A stretch of DNA of 48,930 bases, from the NCBI GenBank assembly GCA_016198755.1, contig JACQIB010000005.1, forward strand, positions 1 through 48,930, in the 5' to 3' direction. Source of the DNA: Candidatus Aenigmatarchaeota archaeon (GTDB lineage Archaea > Aenigmatarchaeota > Aenigmatarchaeia > Aenigmatarchaeales > JACQIB01). The translations under genes were made by a program, and so were the position numbers. Below the pieces are notes generated by a model, which saw only the letters and a list, made by a program, of their open reading frames with translations, did not search any database and was not told the origin of the DNA. Each line of letters begins with the position of its first letter. Within the stretch, counting starts at the first letter, position 1. Positions 7,101-17,300 of this stretch are shown here, piece by piece.

Positions 7101-9692
7101 AGGGAGCCTGCTTGAGCGCTGGTACCTTAGTCCAGTATAAACCCCGCCTGCAGCAATAGCTGAAATTCCCAATGTGGTAGCTAATGCTGTGCCGTTTATA
7201 GGAGATGCATTGTTCGCAGGCTGAGGAGAGTTGTCTCCTGAACTAATAACAAATGGATATGCTGCGACAAAAATATTGGTATTGTTATTAACAACGACAT
7301 CCTTGGATTTTGTTTCGTATCCCATCCTCGAGCCTGAGATGGGGATTACAGAGCAAGCCACCTTGTCACCTGCTTTAAATGCAAAATCTGGAGCTGCAAC
7401 AGCTTCATCATCCCCTGTGAGCGATTGCGAAGTTGAAACTTTCGTAGCATTCACATACCAGTTTATTTCAACCAACCCTGCAGCATCAGCACTGCCCCTT
7501 CCCGCAGACTGAATATGCTGATACGCGCTCTGTATCTGAGCTGCTGTTAGTTCTCCATTCCAGATCTCAAGCTCATCTATCATTCCGCCAAAATTATAGC
7601 CATCCCCAGTTGCCCATCCACTTATCCTCGCATTTGGATTTACAAGACCGGAAGCTGTTGAGCCCAATCTTTGGGTTAGAGTTTGCTGCACACCATTAAT
7701 ATATAGCTTGTTTGTTTTCCCATTTCCATTGCTGAAAACAGCAGCAACATGAACCCACTTGTTTGCTAATCCAGCACTGCTTATTCCCCAGACATCTGTA
7801 TTGCCTGTGTTAAAGCCAAACGAACCATCCTTAAAATAAAGATCGTACCTATCAAACCCAAAAGGCATCTGTCCATGTGACCCTTCAGAACCATTCCAAT
7901 ACATCCAAAAATCAACTGTTACATAACTGCCGGGAGCTGTGTCAATCTCAGGAATTATCAAAGCAATATAATCATCTATCCCATCAAAGCTGTATGCTTC
8001 CTGTACCTTCCCCGGAACATTCGTTGTTCCCCCTTTCAAAATTCCTGTCTGCCCACCCATAAAACCATTAGGATTAACATCTCCTGACCACCAGCCCAAA
8101 AAGTTTTGTGGGGGGGTAGCTGACTGGTCAATATAACAGGATAACATATCGTCTGTTGAAGGATTATACGGCTCTATATGCGCGGAATCCACAATATTTG
8201 GTTGTGGAAGGAGCTGGATTTCCGCGGAATTTACTTTCTCCCCCTCGAATATACCAACAACCGGCACAGCTGAACAGTAAACTCTATCCCCTTTATTGAA
8301 ACTATATGTTTGCAAAATTTTTCCAGTTCCAACAGCCTGCCAATTAACATACCATATTATCTTTGTCTGCCCAGCACTCTCCACATCGCATTCCATTTTT
8401 TCCCCAACTATCGGATCTGAGGGGTAGATAGAAATAGAGTTTATCGGTAGAAAATTACTAAAAATATAAGTTTTTTCAGTTTTTGCAATGGAAGATAGCC
8501 TTGTTCCGGAAGATTGGAGAGAAAGCGCATAGCAATGATCCTCAAGTGTATAGGAAATTTTTATATGACTATTTACGCAACTATTCCATCCTGTTTTACT
8601 GTTATAATCCTCTGTCCATACCGGACCCAAACAGACTATGTTGGGATTGTGAGTGGGTGGGTTTGTGCCTGTTGTTATACAACTTCCCCCACAACTCTGT
8701 TCATATCTTCCAAGGAGCTGCGGGTTGGCTGTATACAAATCCACAACATCATCCTTTGTAAACGTCAGCTTTGCAGGTCCTTGGGGACTGTTGGGCTGAG
8801 GACCGCTAAATTGTCCTATGTTTATTCTCCTTAATGGTTGTGGTTGCCCAAGCCCATAATATCTTAGTTCTATGTTATAGGTTCCCTGTTCGTTTGCTGT
8901 TATGGATTTGTCAGGAAAACTCATCCAGGATCCGCCACACTCGTACGTGTTCGCCCAGCCAACAGGAACCTCTGTTTGTGTTTCTTGTCCGCTGGGAGAA
9001 ACAATGATACGCGTGAATTTTGTTTGGCAAGTAAAATCCTCCCCTCCATTGAAGCCTTTTGATCTTGCAAGATTCTGCAAATCCGCAAACCACCGTTTAA
9101 ATTCAGGTATATTAACTGATATGGGAGCTGTTGGTGGAGGTGGCAGTGGTTGAGCATATTTCCATACTGTTGCCCCCGGAATTTCTATATGTCGTACCTC
9201 TATTTTATACATACCAATTCCCTCTATGTACACGGATTTTTGAGGCAGACCCCTTTGGTTATAATAGTGAGCAACTGGGCACGTTATTGAAGTTGCTGTT
9301 TCATGGAACTCACTCGGAGTTTCAGATTTTGTTCTGGTATAACAATTGCTATCTGTAGCCGAGCTTGTTGGTTGATTGCCAGGGAAAAAATACTGATCTA
9401 TAATCTGCTCTGAGCCATCTGGTTTTACAAGAACCCTGTAATAAATATGGGATAACATAGCAGCTATATTATCAGCTTCAATTTTCTGCCCAAACACCCG
9501 AGCCACAGAGCAGGTTTCCTCCCATGCCCCGTTTACGGGCTTCCAGTATCTATCTGTTGACTCTCTGTTAAAAGAATAGGGAGAGAACCATTCGTTCAAC
9601 GACAGGGACTCTGCAGGAGCTTCTATTATCTCAGCGAAAACAGGAAAAGAAAACAACGAGAACAGAAAAACTATCATAACAACAAAAAGCAT
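4113..9692 (-). CDS. Giant exported membrane protein 1: LamG ectodomain, helical repeats, PD-(D/E)xK nuclease core, C-terminal zincin
   Basis: About 1859 aa. A signal peptide covers residues 1-20. The ectodomain contains Y-R-V-L-V-K-P-D-G-S-E (near 85-100), Ig-like stretches, and a LamG/concanavalin-type domain (about 530-725; F-D-G-I-D-D-Y-I then D-E-L-E-I-W-N). A transmembrane helix lies near 833-855 with basic residues after it, followed by a coiled coil (870-935), three 50-aa helical repeats (1181-1331) and Y-C-T-G-S-x6-C-T-G-E (about 1346). A restriction-endonuclease-like core follows: Glu near 1455 (G-H-E-F-E-L), D1494/D1496, E1509-S-K1511. A zincin ends the protein: H1681-E-M-G-H1685 and a downstream E-L-E-A-D. 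I infer a polymorphic-toxin-like role; no immunity gene is recognised beside it. The start could instead be TTG at 9707, closer to the predicted transcription start. The second giant (11371-17544) shares this architecture. Confidence 0.8.
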   Translation of the reverse strand: MLFVVMIVFLFSLFSFPVFAEIIEAPAESLSLNEWFSPYSFNRESTDRYWKPVNGAWEETCSVARVFGQKIEADNIAAMLSHIYYRVLVKPDGSEQIIDQYFFPGNQPTSSATDSNCYTRTKSETPSEFHETATSITCPVAHYYNQRGLPQKSVYIEGIGMYKIEVRHIEIPGATVWKYAQPLPPPPTAPISVNIPEFKRWFADLQNLARSKGFNGGEDFTCQTKFTRIIVSPSGQETQTEVPVGWANTYECGGSWMSFPDKSITANEQGTYNIELRYYGLGQPQPLRRINIGQFSGPQPNSPQGPAKLTFTKDDVVDLYTANPQLLGRYEQSCGGSCITTGTNPPTHNPNIVCLGPVWTEDYNSKTGWNSCVNSHIKISYTLEDHCYALSLQSSGTRLSSIAKTEKTYIFSNFLPINSISIYPSDPIVGEKMECDVESAGQTKIIWYVNWQAVGTGKILQTYSFNKGDRVYCSAVPVVGIFEGEKVNSAEIQLLPQPNIVDSAHIEPYNPSTDDMLSCYIDQSATPPQNFLGWWSGDVNPNGFMGGQTGILKGGTTNVPGKVQEAYSFDGIDDYIALIIPEIDTAPGSYVTVDFWMYWNGSEGSHGQMPFGFDRYDLYFKDGSFGFNTGNTDVWGISSAGLANKWVHVAAVFSNGNGKTNKLYINGVQQTLTQRLGSTASGLVNPNARISGWATGDGYNFGGMIDELEIWNGELTAAQIQSAYQHIQSAGRGSADAAGLVEINWYVNATKVSTSQSLTGDDEAVAAPDFAFKAGDKVACSVIPISGSRMGYETKSKDVVVNNNTNIFVAAYPFVISSGDNSPQPANNASPINGTALATTLGISAIAAGGVYTGLRYQRSSRLPIKTYPKSNGGVIPEGVVGQLKSYTRSLKEDVQKLIEYTGQKLSEIKSRTEALFTSLQEERQMKAEREAAEAGGGIPLIKGNDGYYTRDGKYWSSVPGAQNPWDHPDSVPSVNGMGWTFSGGKVTGRDQPALDQLERLQEKAKNGLLSDTDVDSLEKLTSDPYLNSAVKKDISKTVEQIRTDKQVADDVNALIQNNNGNSTKKSIELYYGLQSIYNRPGINPELKARIKDSMGILKGFIDENEDELVAEQNRYVDMYNDNIIRIKNESSISIRNITRVHNGYPVRIFNSDAITDQQAAQEWKWQLEQQRIQVEKNKQGFLGGLWNNLEGGGKFLTDLTRDALTVSVLPMWTVVDPNGASKWLAEKRDSAISFGHGMWDSFQNGGQFLTNLTRDTLILSNPIVMGGWMLLDRDGFNQYLNDKSNSIGNFLYAGGQVLVNVTRAALVFGTPVWVIWYFADSPGFMQYYNGTSNFITGAATSIWKYCTGSAYGAGNCTGEAIQLLAPMPPIAELANVGKVGKAARAAEALTAVRDVKLTMQMGNGAKKAVEFGDAAITASRVSGGAGDAYRLEMATARSGSARGLAGNILGHEFELNVNEAYRASGAELKFTGEVTRKTVPSFWKKASLFGKVDVDGFFEIGSKRFFVESKFDTLTHIKGKGGVGEFINKYRTTFNRFRSLDKGAGIKWVTTTPKSNMPRNVIKFFEEQGVEVVEVVGYGRLDPNKIPFHKAAFKMGSGGEITAVRSEMSRFLPDLTDEQWVHLAQLVPSLEEGAQKYGVSLNTIIYEKMENSIAMAGYDTLVFDESVPIIDMLEGRVVEHEMGHLWVAQNRFADIKEYADFTSKYYRQTWLTELEADASIKRFVGKQAFNERVKRLVLETGAEMDYIIENKKAFTPRDIEQIISAELLASRTGDRNLARMALGMYDQLLENNIISLSQIRNIRLLLQTWLKNTIDKGRVGDAYLDVGKSIRYGEHLNAENMIELLSHSNQPKQFWWLR
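5700..6150 (-). repeat. Three tandem ~50-codon repeats inside giant protein 1
   Basis: Three successive units share the core G-G-x-F-L-T-x-L-T-R-D-x-L followed by a hydrophobic segment, W, and D-x-x-G-F; cores lie near 6105, 5950 and 5805, about 150 bp apart. They form amphipathic to hydrophobic helices before the C-T-G-S motif. The third unit has diverged (G-Q-V-L-V-N-V-T-R-A-A-L). Confidence 0.7.
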
Positions 9693-9734
9693 ATATTTTG
9701 TAAACAATTGTCCCCGCCATTTAATTGTATGGGT

Positions 9735-9746
9735 GACAATATAAAC
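9735..9746 (-). promoter_or_regulatory. TATA box for giant protein 1
   Basis: On the minus strand GTTTATATTGTC is centred near 9741. A start point about 27 bp on (near 9714) would leave a 7-nt leader to a TTG at 9707 or a 22-nt leader to the ATG at 9692. Confidence 0.5.
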
Positions 9747-9763
9747 GGGAGTGATAGTTTGAT

Positions 9764-9790
9764 ATAGTAGTATGTATACTGTTATACTAT
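9764..9790. promoter_or_regulatory. Nested palindromes over the regulator gene's promoter and start codon
   Basis: ATAGTA (9764-9769) and TACTAT (9785-9790) form an inverted repeat that encloses the palindrome AGTAT-GT-ATACT (9769-9780). The array overlaps the GATATAGTA TATA candidate and runs into the ATG at 9789, where a bound protein would block transcription. Autoregulation by the downstream winged-helix protein is an inference. Confidence 0.5.
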
Positions 9791-10754
9791 GCACCACATA
9801 AACTTGGAGGCTGCTGGATTAACAAAACAGCAGGGTGATATTATAAGGTCTATACTTTTCCTGAAGTCTAATGGAATAAAAATTGCACCTATAGAGATTT
9901 ACACAGCATACCAGAAAGTTGCAGGAAAAGCCATACAAAAACCAAATCTTTTTGCACAATTAAGGACCATGGCAGATTTGGGTTTTCTTGTTAAAACTTT
10001 AGGGGAGTATCATGTAAATATGCAGGCTGTTGTAAAAGCTGCCAGAGAGAAAAAGAAAAATCTAGAAGCTGAACTTGAAAGGCTAAAGGAGGAAACAGGA
10101 AAGCTGGAAAAGTTTTCCAAAAATCCAGAATTCCAGTCAAACCTTCCTGTCTTGCAGTATCTAGACCAAAATTCATACTTTGATGCCGCAGCATATCAGA
10201 TGGCAGAATCAGAAGAAATTTACACAAACAGCGTATTTCCATGGATATGCTTCCCCTACCCCATGGCAGAAGCTGCAAAATCCATAAACTACTGTGTACA
10301 GATGCAGAAACTCTGTGAGAAACGCTCGCTTAATGTGAAGTATATTTCCGCATTTAACTGCGAATACTTTGCAGGCTTGGCTTTGAAAGCAGCTAATGGA
10401 AATAGGAAAGGTGCATTAGATTTGTGTTCACAAGCTTTGCAGAACATGAGGAATATGCTTAAACTATACCCGACACTTTCAGTCAGGTTTATGCCCCGTT
10501 CATTCGATATGCACTTTATTGTTACAAAACCTAAGGTGGGAAATCCCTATAATGCATACTTTTATTTTTACGCCGGTCCCGGAGTTATACAGAGCGGTGT
10601 TGTAATTAACTCCCCTGAGCTTGCCTGCAATCTTTACAATGCATTTAACAGGGAATTTGACCGTGCAGTGGATTTGCGCTCTGCGCGCGGTAAACATATT
10701 TTAGATTCAATTGGAAAGGAGCTTAGAAAGCTGATAATAAAAAAGCTGGTTTAA
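9789..10754 (+). CDS. Winged-helix transcriptional regulator with large C-terminal domain
   Basis: A 321-aa soluble protein. Residues about 8-75 look like a winged helix of the type seen in archaeal TrmB/MarR-like regulators (L-T-K-Q-Q-G-D-I-I-R-S-I-L; a recognition-helix region around P-N-L-F-A-Q-L-R-T-M; then D-L-G-F-L-V-K). A charged coiled coil (about 82-115) follows, then a C-terminal domain of about 190 aa, with several Cys and aromatic residues, that I do not recognise; it may sense a ligand. The gene sits between the two giant nuclease/protease genes, divergent from the first. Nested palindromes cover its promoter and start codon. The ATG is about 26 bp after GATATAGT, consistent with a leaderless message. 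Its stop codon overlaps the convergent Lrp-type gene by 4 bp. Confidence 0.65.
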   Translation: MHHINLEAAGLTKQQGDIIRSILFLKSNGIKIAPIEIYTAYQKVAGKAIQKPNLFAQLRTMADLGFLVKTLGEYHVNMQAVVKAAREKKKNLEAELERLKEETGKLEKFSKNPEFQSNLPVLQYLDQNSYFDAAAYQMAESEEIYTNSVFPWICFPYPMAEAAKSINYCVQMQKLCEKRSLNVKYISAFNCEYFAGLALKAANGNRKGALDLCSQALQNMRNMLKLYPTLSVRFMPRSFDMHFIVTKPKVGNPYNAYFYFYAGPGVIQSGVVINSPELACNLYNAFNREFDRAVDLRSARGKHILDSIGKELRKLIIKKLV

Positions 10755-11230
10755 TCCTGGGCTTTAAGCGGCAGCACATGCGTGTCTTTTGATTTGTGAA
10801 GGGCAAACATTGTTACAGTTCTGGCCACTTCAGGCATGTTCCAGAGACTGTCCACAACCCAGCTCCCAACAGCTTTTTCATCCTTCCCCCTTACTTTTAT
10901 CAACGCATCATAATCTCCGCTTATTACATGCACCTCCTCTGCTTCAGGTATCTTTGCTAGAGTTTCTCCTATATTCTCTGATTTTATCCCACCCTTTTTG
11001 TGGTATGCTCTCCTCACAAGAATAAATGCTGTTGTAGGCAAACCAACCTTTTCCGGATCCAGAATTGCAGAAAATCCCGTTATAACTCCGGTCTGCACAA
11101 GTTTTTTTATTCTCAAATGGATTGTTGTAGCTGGGATTTTCAGCTTCTTTCCCAACTCCCTTGTAGACTGCCTGCAGTCTTTCTGCAATTCCACCAGTAT
11201 TGCCCTGTCCAGCCTGTCTAAATTGTCCAT
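10751..11230 (-). CDS. Lrp/AsnC family transcriptional regulator
   Basis: 159 aa, the normal family length. It begins with the AsnC-type HTH (L-D-R-L-D-R-A-I-L, then R-Q-S-T-R-E-L-G-K-K-L, T-T-I-H-L-R-I-K-K-L, G-V-I-T-G-F-S-A-I-L-D) and ends with a RAM/ACT-like ligand-binding domain including the G-D-Y-D-A-L-I-K-V core. Such proteins form octamers or dimers and respond to amino acids or related metabolites. A good ribosome-binding sequence, GAGGTAAATAA, precedes the ATG. It is divergent from the second giant gene, so control of that gene is plausible but unproven. Confidence 0.92.
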   Translation of the reverse strand: MDNLDRLDRAILVELQKDCRQSTRELGKKLKIPATTIHLRIKKLVQTGVITGFSAILDPEKVGLPTTAFILVRRAYHKKGGIKSENIGETLAKIPEAEEVHVISGDYDALIKVRGKDEKAVGSWVVDSLWNMPEVARTVTMFALHKSKDTHVLPLKAQD

Positions 11231-11299
11231 TTATTTACCTCTTTTACTGTACAAAATACATATAAACTGCCGTATATTTAAAGCTTCTGTGTACATTTG

Positions 11300-11325
11300 T
11301 TCAATTGAAAGTACAGTTATATACC
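11300..11325 (+). promoter_or_regulatory. Promoter region of giant protein 2 with a perfect 10-bp palindrome
   Basis: TTCAATTGAA (11300-11309) is a perfect palindrome directly before the TATA candidate GTTATATAC (11317-11325). A start point near 11347 is predicted, just before G-rich sequence and a GTG at 11353. The palindrome is a candidate operator, possibly for the divergent Lrp-type regulator. Confidence 0.45.
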
Positions 11326-11370
11326 TGCCTGCACAAACTCTGGGTGGGGGAAGTGCACCACAAAAATAAT

Positions 11371-14300
11371 ATGTTCATTCTTATCTTCTTTTTCACTTTA
11401 ATTGCTGCGCTGCCTTCTGCTGTTATTGCTGCTGATGTTGTATATACTGCAGACAACACTCCAGAGCAGGCTGGCTGGAGCGGTTCCGGCGGGGGTTCTG
11501 TTTCTGTAAGCAGCGGCATATTGGATGTAAACAAGCCTGCTAATACACATTATTATTTTAACAAAAATGTTCCTGAACTGGACAATTCTATAGGAACAAC
11601 GTTCGAGGCAAGAGTAAAAATTGTTTTCGGAGGAATGACAAGTGGCTATTTGTCTGAACATGGGACAGAACATGCTTATGGAGCCTATTTTGATATAAGG
11701 GACGGGACAAGACTGGGTGGAGTGGCTATTGGGGATAATAAAATAGAATTTGGAAAACAGTTCTTTGCAATGGACACAAAAAGTGATTTCCATGTTTACA
11801 GGCTTACTCTACGGGGAGATTCTATGCTGTTGTATATTGATGGAAACTTTGTTGCAACTGAAAAAGCTTCCACAGCTTCTGGTAGTGTTATAACTGCTGC
11901 TGTTTCAACAAGCAGCTGGACTGGTAATGGGGAATCTTTGTGGGATTATATAGCTTACACATCTACTGGAGCATACCCTGCAAATTCTTATTCATTTCCT
12001 GGGCTGCCTGTAATCATTAAAAATATCTTAATAACTCCTATTGCTGTTGAAACTACAGCATCCACAACAAGCACTACCACAACTACTATAGCTCTTACAA
12101 CACCAGCATTCCCAGTTAATGAAATAACACCAAAAAGCTGTCCTATATACATTACAAACCCATGCAGCGCAAGCGAAGTATACGATGATAAAACATGTTC
12201 GTGTGTTAAAAAGCCTGAGCTTGATATGATAGAATATTCCGGAGATCTTCTGCCAGCCAAGTCAACCCCTGCATGGACAGATATAGCTGCTACATGGGCA
12301 AATTCTGTTTCAGACGGGGTGTTAAAAATAGCTGGCCCACCAGGGGAAATGAACGGATATAAGCTGAAGTTAGAAATAACACCTTACGATGATTTTACAA
12401 TAGAAGCTAGGCTGAAGATTGAGGAAGCAGACCCTGTATATGGATTGTTATTGGAGTTCTGGGATGGAAAAAAGAATGAAGGGCTTATTCTGCATAAAGA
12501 TAGAATAAGGCTTATGATGGGAAAAACAGAATACAGGATGGATACAACAAGCTACCATACCTACAGGATAGAATTTACGCAGAGGGATAAAAAAACAAGG
12601 GTTTTTGTGGATGGGAAAGAGGTGCTGAGCGGGACAGGTGTTTACTATACTGATGCATACAAAGGAATAGCAATAGGGCATATAGTAACAAACGTTGGAA
12701 CAAGCAAAAGTTATTGGGATTATGTAAAATTCTGGTATGGGGCTTCAGAAACACCGCCGGAAAAAGAAAAGGATGGATTTGTTTCCACAGGAACTTTCTG
12801 TTCAGACAAGGAACCCTCGGCCTTAATTTATGCTCCTTATACAGCCTCAACATCTGCTTTCCGGGCTGATTACTATGTAAATAGTGTTCCGATGGATTAT
12901 ACGGGTCAGGCATGCGATTCCCCAACGCCTTCAACAGGCTTATACACATACAATTTCAAAGTTGCTGTCGGGTCAGGAGTAGAAAAAACTACACACCAGT
13001 ATAGGGGGCAGGTTTGCCTTCCAACTTCCTGTAAAGAGTATATTTCCAGCTTCAAAAAATCCAAAACATTAGAACTGCCAGAGGGAAAGTACATGCTTTC
13101 CCTTTCAGCTTTCGTTAATGATATTGCAGCCAGATCACAAATAGATTCTGCAGCTGAAATTTATACAGCAAATAGGCTGCCTGGCAAGGAAGGGTGGAAC
13201 ATTGTGGGAGGTGTTGATAGTCTTTCTGTAAACGGCGGTATACTTTACTACAATGGCCCAGCAGGTATCCACTACCTATCCAGAGATATAGCTGCTGACA
13301 ACTCCATTGGAACTACTGTTGAGGCCAATATGAGAGGTATTCCCAAGTCTCCCCTTGCAGCTATAATAGATGTGGCTGATGGGAAAGGCTATATTGAAAT
13401 GGAGTTGAAACCCAGTTGGATAGTTTTTGGCGGGCAGCAATATGATTTTGATGCAAGAGACAGCTTCAATACATATAGGATAACGTTGAAGGGTAATGTA
13501 GCAACTCTCTATCTAAACGGAAAATACTTTGCTACTGCAACACCCATAGAGACCAATGAAAATGAGGTTATTTTTGGAAAATCCACAAAAGAGTCTTCAG
13601 CTGCTGCAAACTCCCAATGGGAATATATTGATTATACAACCTCAGGCGCCTACTCACCCGATGATTATTCATTCCCGCAGATTTCATATACGCATACTAT
13701 AGAGGTTTCTGCTGATTATCCTGTTATATATCCACAAATAACGGAGCATATTTCCATACCATCTGAAAAAATTTCCCTTGATTCTTGGACAGACCCTTAT
13801 GATATTAACACACATACTTCAACTGGCGGCTGCGGCGCAAACAGCTGCAACAGCAATGAACAGAAAGAAACGTCCCCATCCATAAAAATCGCATCTTCCA
13901 ATAAGTACACTTTAGACACATATATTTTTTACAGGGTTTTAGTAAAGCCTGATGGTTCAGAGGAAATAATAGACCAGTACAAGTATAACAACCATATATC
14001 AACTAGGTCTGAGCCTGTACAAGGGCAAACTGGAGTTAACAGGTATTTTGCTGAGTATACCCTGCCAGAGAAGATTTTGGAACTGAAAGGGGCTGGGGAT
14101 TACACGGTAGAGGTAAGAAGGATAAGAATACCGGCTCTGACTGCAGAAAAAAACCCAAACATCGGCATAGATTCTGTTGTAAACTTGTACGATGCGGAAC
14201 TTATAAACAACCATACATTTGAAACAGGTTGGGAAAAGTTTCCAGGACAAGAGCGCAGCTGGAATCATGACTACTATATGTGTACCAAAACTCCGGCGAG

Positions 14301-17300
14301 TATATTTAGCTCAACTGGTTCCTTAGACCTGACAAAAGTGACAGACAATGCATGCGTAAACCTGAATATGTTCCAAGTCAATGAAAGCTATTGCAAATTC
14401 CCTTACCAGTCCTACAGGTACCTGCATACCAGCTACCAGAGTCTTGTATATAACGACTATTATGATCTTATACAAGATTGGAAATATCAGAGCTGCTGGC
14501 TTGAGCTGCTAACCAATAAAAGTATAAGCACAAAGTCTCTAGGAGAGAACATAGCAGCTTATGTTTATAGTGCAAACGATGGGGGCGTGGATGTTGCCCC
14601 AGCATACGAATACAGGAAACTTGCTGTGGGTGACAGGTTTTCAATAACGCTATCTAATGGCTGGAAAATAGAAAAGCTGGACACAAACTATATTTCTGCA
14701 ACCCACGAAGGCGGCCTTTGCACAGACAGCATACCTCCAGTATGCTCCATACCCTATGAATTTAAGGCGCTGAAAGAAGGGAACACAAAAATTGTCTTGA
14801 GCAGTGTTGGAGCAGGTATAATAGAAATAAAGGTGGTGGAGCTGGATATAGAAGGAAGTCCTGCTGCATTCCCATTTGTGCTGGATGCCGGGCATGGTAA
14901 TGGTACTTCCGGTGCTACAGGGGACAGCACGAGCAATACAGGAACAGCTCCGCTTGCTTTTGTTATAACACTTGCTGCTGGGGCTGGAGGAATTTATGCT
15001 GTTTCCCGTGGGGCTTTGGCTGGCAAAAAGCTTTTCGGAGACGATACTCTAGGAACTGGAGAGAGAAGGAAAGTGCCGCTGGAGATAAAAATTGACGATA
15101 GCAAAAGAAAACCTGCGCACGTGATTTATACTGGAGATGGGGAGGTAAGATTAAGAGGGGAATTTTTAGCTAAGAATGGTATACAGGTTTGGAACGCGAA
15201 TGAAAATACATATGTTTCTCCGCTCCTAACTCTTCCCTTTGCAGAAAATGCAAACGACATGCTTCCCCCTCACTCAAAGCCCACATACCAGCCAGCCCCG
15301 CCTATAAAAACCGTGCCCGGAGGAAACTGGGGAATGAAAGGAGCTGCGCCTGTGCAACGCCCACCAGAAACAAAGGCTAGCAAAGCAACTGCTGCGATTG
15401 TGAACAGCGCCAAAATAGCGTTGGGTCTAACTGGTTCTGCAAAAACTTTTGGCCCTAATAAAATAGTAAACGCAGCAATTCTCGGCTCTTTTGCTGGTAT
15501 ACAAAACAACACTAACAAGAAATTAATCACCATGAAAGATAAAATTATTAATGGTGTCGGCTCTTTATTTGGAAAAATAGGTGGAATGTTTGGAAATATA
15601 AAAAATCCAGAAGAATTTATGGATAAAAATGGTCCCTATATAGCTCTGGGACCAAGTGGAATAGGATTCAAAGCTGCAAGGTCGCTTACGCAGCTTTTTG
15701 AAAATAAAGCTTCTGGCATCCCAATCTTAGGCAAGATAGCAGGCGGTTTAAGGGCAGTTGGAGACTTTGGCTATGGTTTTGGTAAATCCCTATATAATAC
15801 TGCTAAAGGACTCGTTTATGACTTACCTAAAGCTGTTTACAACTGGGCTACCACAAGCAAGGACCATTGGGGAGATATTAAGAATGCTGGTAAATTCATT
15901 GCTAATGGAGTTTCTTGGATGGCTATCCATCCAGCAGAAACCGGGGGAATGATTAAAAACCTGGCCCAGCAGGCCTGGAATTACTGCACAGGTTCTTTTA
16001 TGAATGCTGGTGAGTGTACTGGAGAGATTGCACAATTATTTGTTGGGGGTGGAACCGTAGGAACTGTTTCAAAGATCGGGAAGGTTGCTAAGGTTGTTGA
16101 GGGAGTAGAAACAATTACAAAAGCTGAACGGGCTTTAAATGTCGCTGGAAAAGCCGGAGGTATTGCAAGAAAAACGGAAACTGCTACAACCGTTATAAAA
16201 ACAATAAAAGTTAATTACGGAAAGCGCATAGGGGAGATTGTAGAAGGTATAGCAAAAAACAGCAAATATAATAATCCTGAGAAGTTGGAAAACCTAGCAA
16301 AGAAAATACAGGCTCTGACCAAGAGTGACGAGGCTGGGGCTTCAATGGAACTCAGGAAACTTAGGGAAGCTATTAAAAATGGGGATGAAATTTACGACAT
16401 CAACATGAGGGGAAAGATTACAAAAAATATCATAGATATAGATAGACTTGGCAAAGAAGCCAAAGGAGCCAAATATGCAGCTGAAGTAAAGTCTGTTACA
16501 CCCCAAATGATGCAGGACGCAAAATCGTGGAAAAATTGGATACGAAAGGATATATTAGATACAGGCAGAAAGTTGTCGGATGCAAAAAAAGAGATACCAG
16601 AACTTCGTGATATAACCAAGCTGAAATTTGAGCTTCCAACAGATTCTTTAAAAGCCAGGCTGCCAGATGGTACATCCTTTGAGAAACTATTGAAAGAAGA
16701 GTTAAAGAAAAGCTTAAAGATGGACAAACCTGATTTTGAAGTGGTTCTGAATGGGAAGGTAGTAACTGCAGAAAGTGGCTTGTCTCCCGCTGCAGAGGCA
16801 AATCTCTGGAGGGCTCTATTTCCTATGGAAAAATCTAGTGAAATAACGAAAATTGAAAAGGTTACTAGCAGCATAAGCAGAATAGAAAAACCTACCGGTA
16901 AGATTTCAAATTTAGGCAAAACTATAGAAGCGGAAGAGTTAACAAAACTATCATCATATAAAAAAGCAACCCTATCTGCAGAAAAGATTGAAAAAACCTT
17001 TAATCAGGAATACAGAAAAGCCCTTCTGAAAGAGTTTCCTGATATGAAAAAGACAAAGCTAAAAGTAGAAGATATAACAGAAAAGTTCGTGGGACATATA
17101 ACGCAAAAAATGCCGCTTGCCTCAACTAGGGATGTCGAAGGCCTTTGGCAGAAATTTGGGGGCAGGATAACTGATATAACTGTTTATAGAAAAAGGGTAC
17201 AGGGATTGGTGAAAAATGGATTGGATGGTGTGCCAGAGCTGACAAAAACAGAGAGCACAAAGTGGATTGTACAGCACGAATTAATGCACCAAGCGAGCAA

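Noticed and set aside
8902-9157. Overlapping frames on both strands inside giant gene 1
   Set aside because: They are shadows of the long frame, without promoter or ribosome-binding signals.
9693-9797. Longer N-terminus for giant protein 1
   Set aside because: It would place sequence before the signal peptide and overlap the divergent regulator's start; the predicted transcription start lies downstream.
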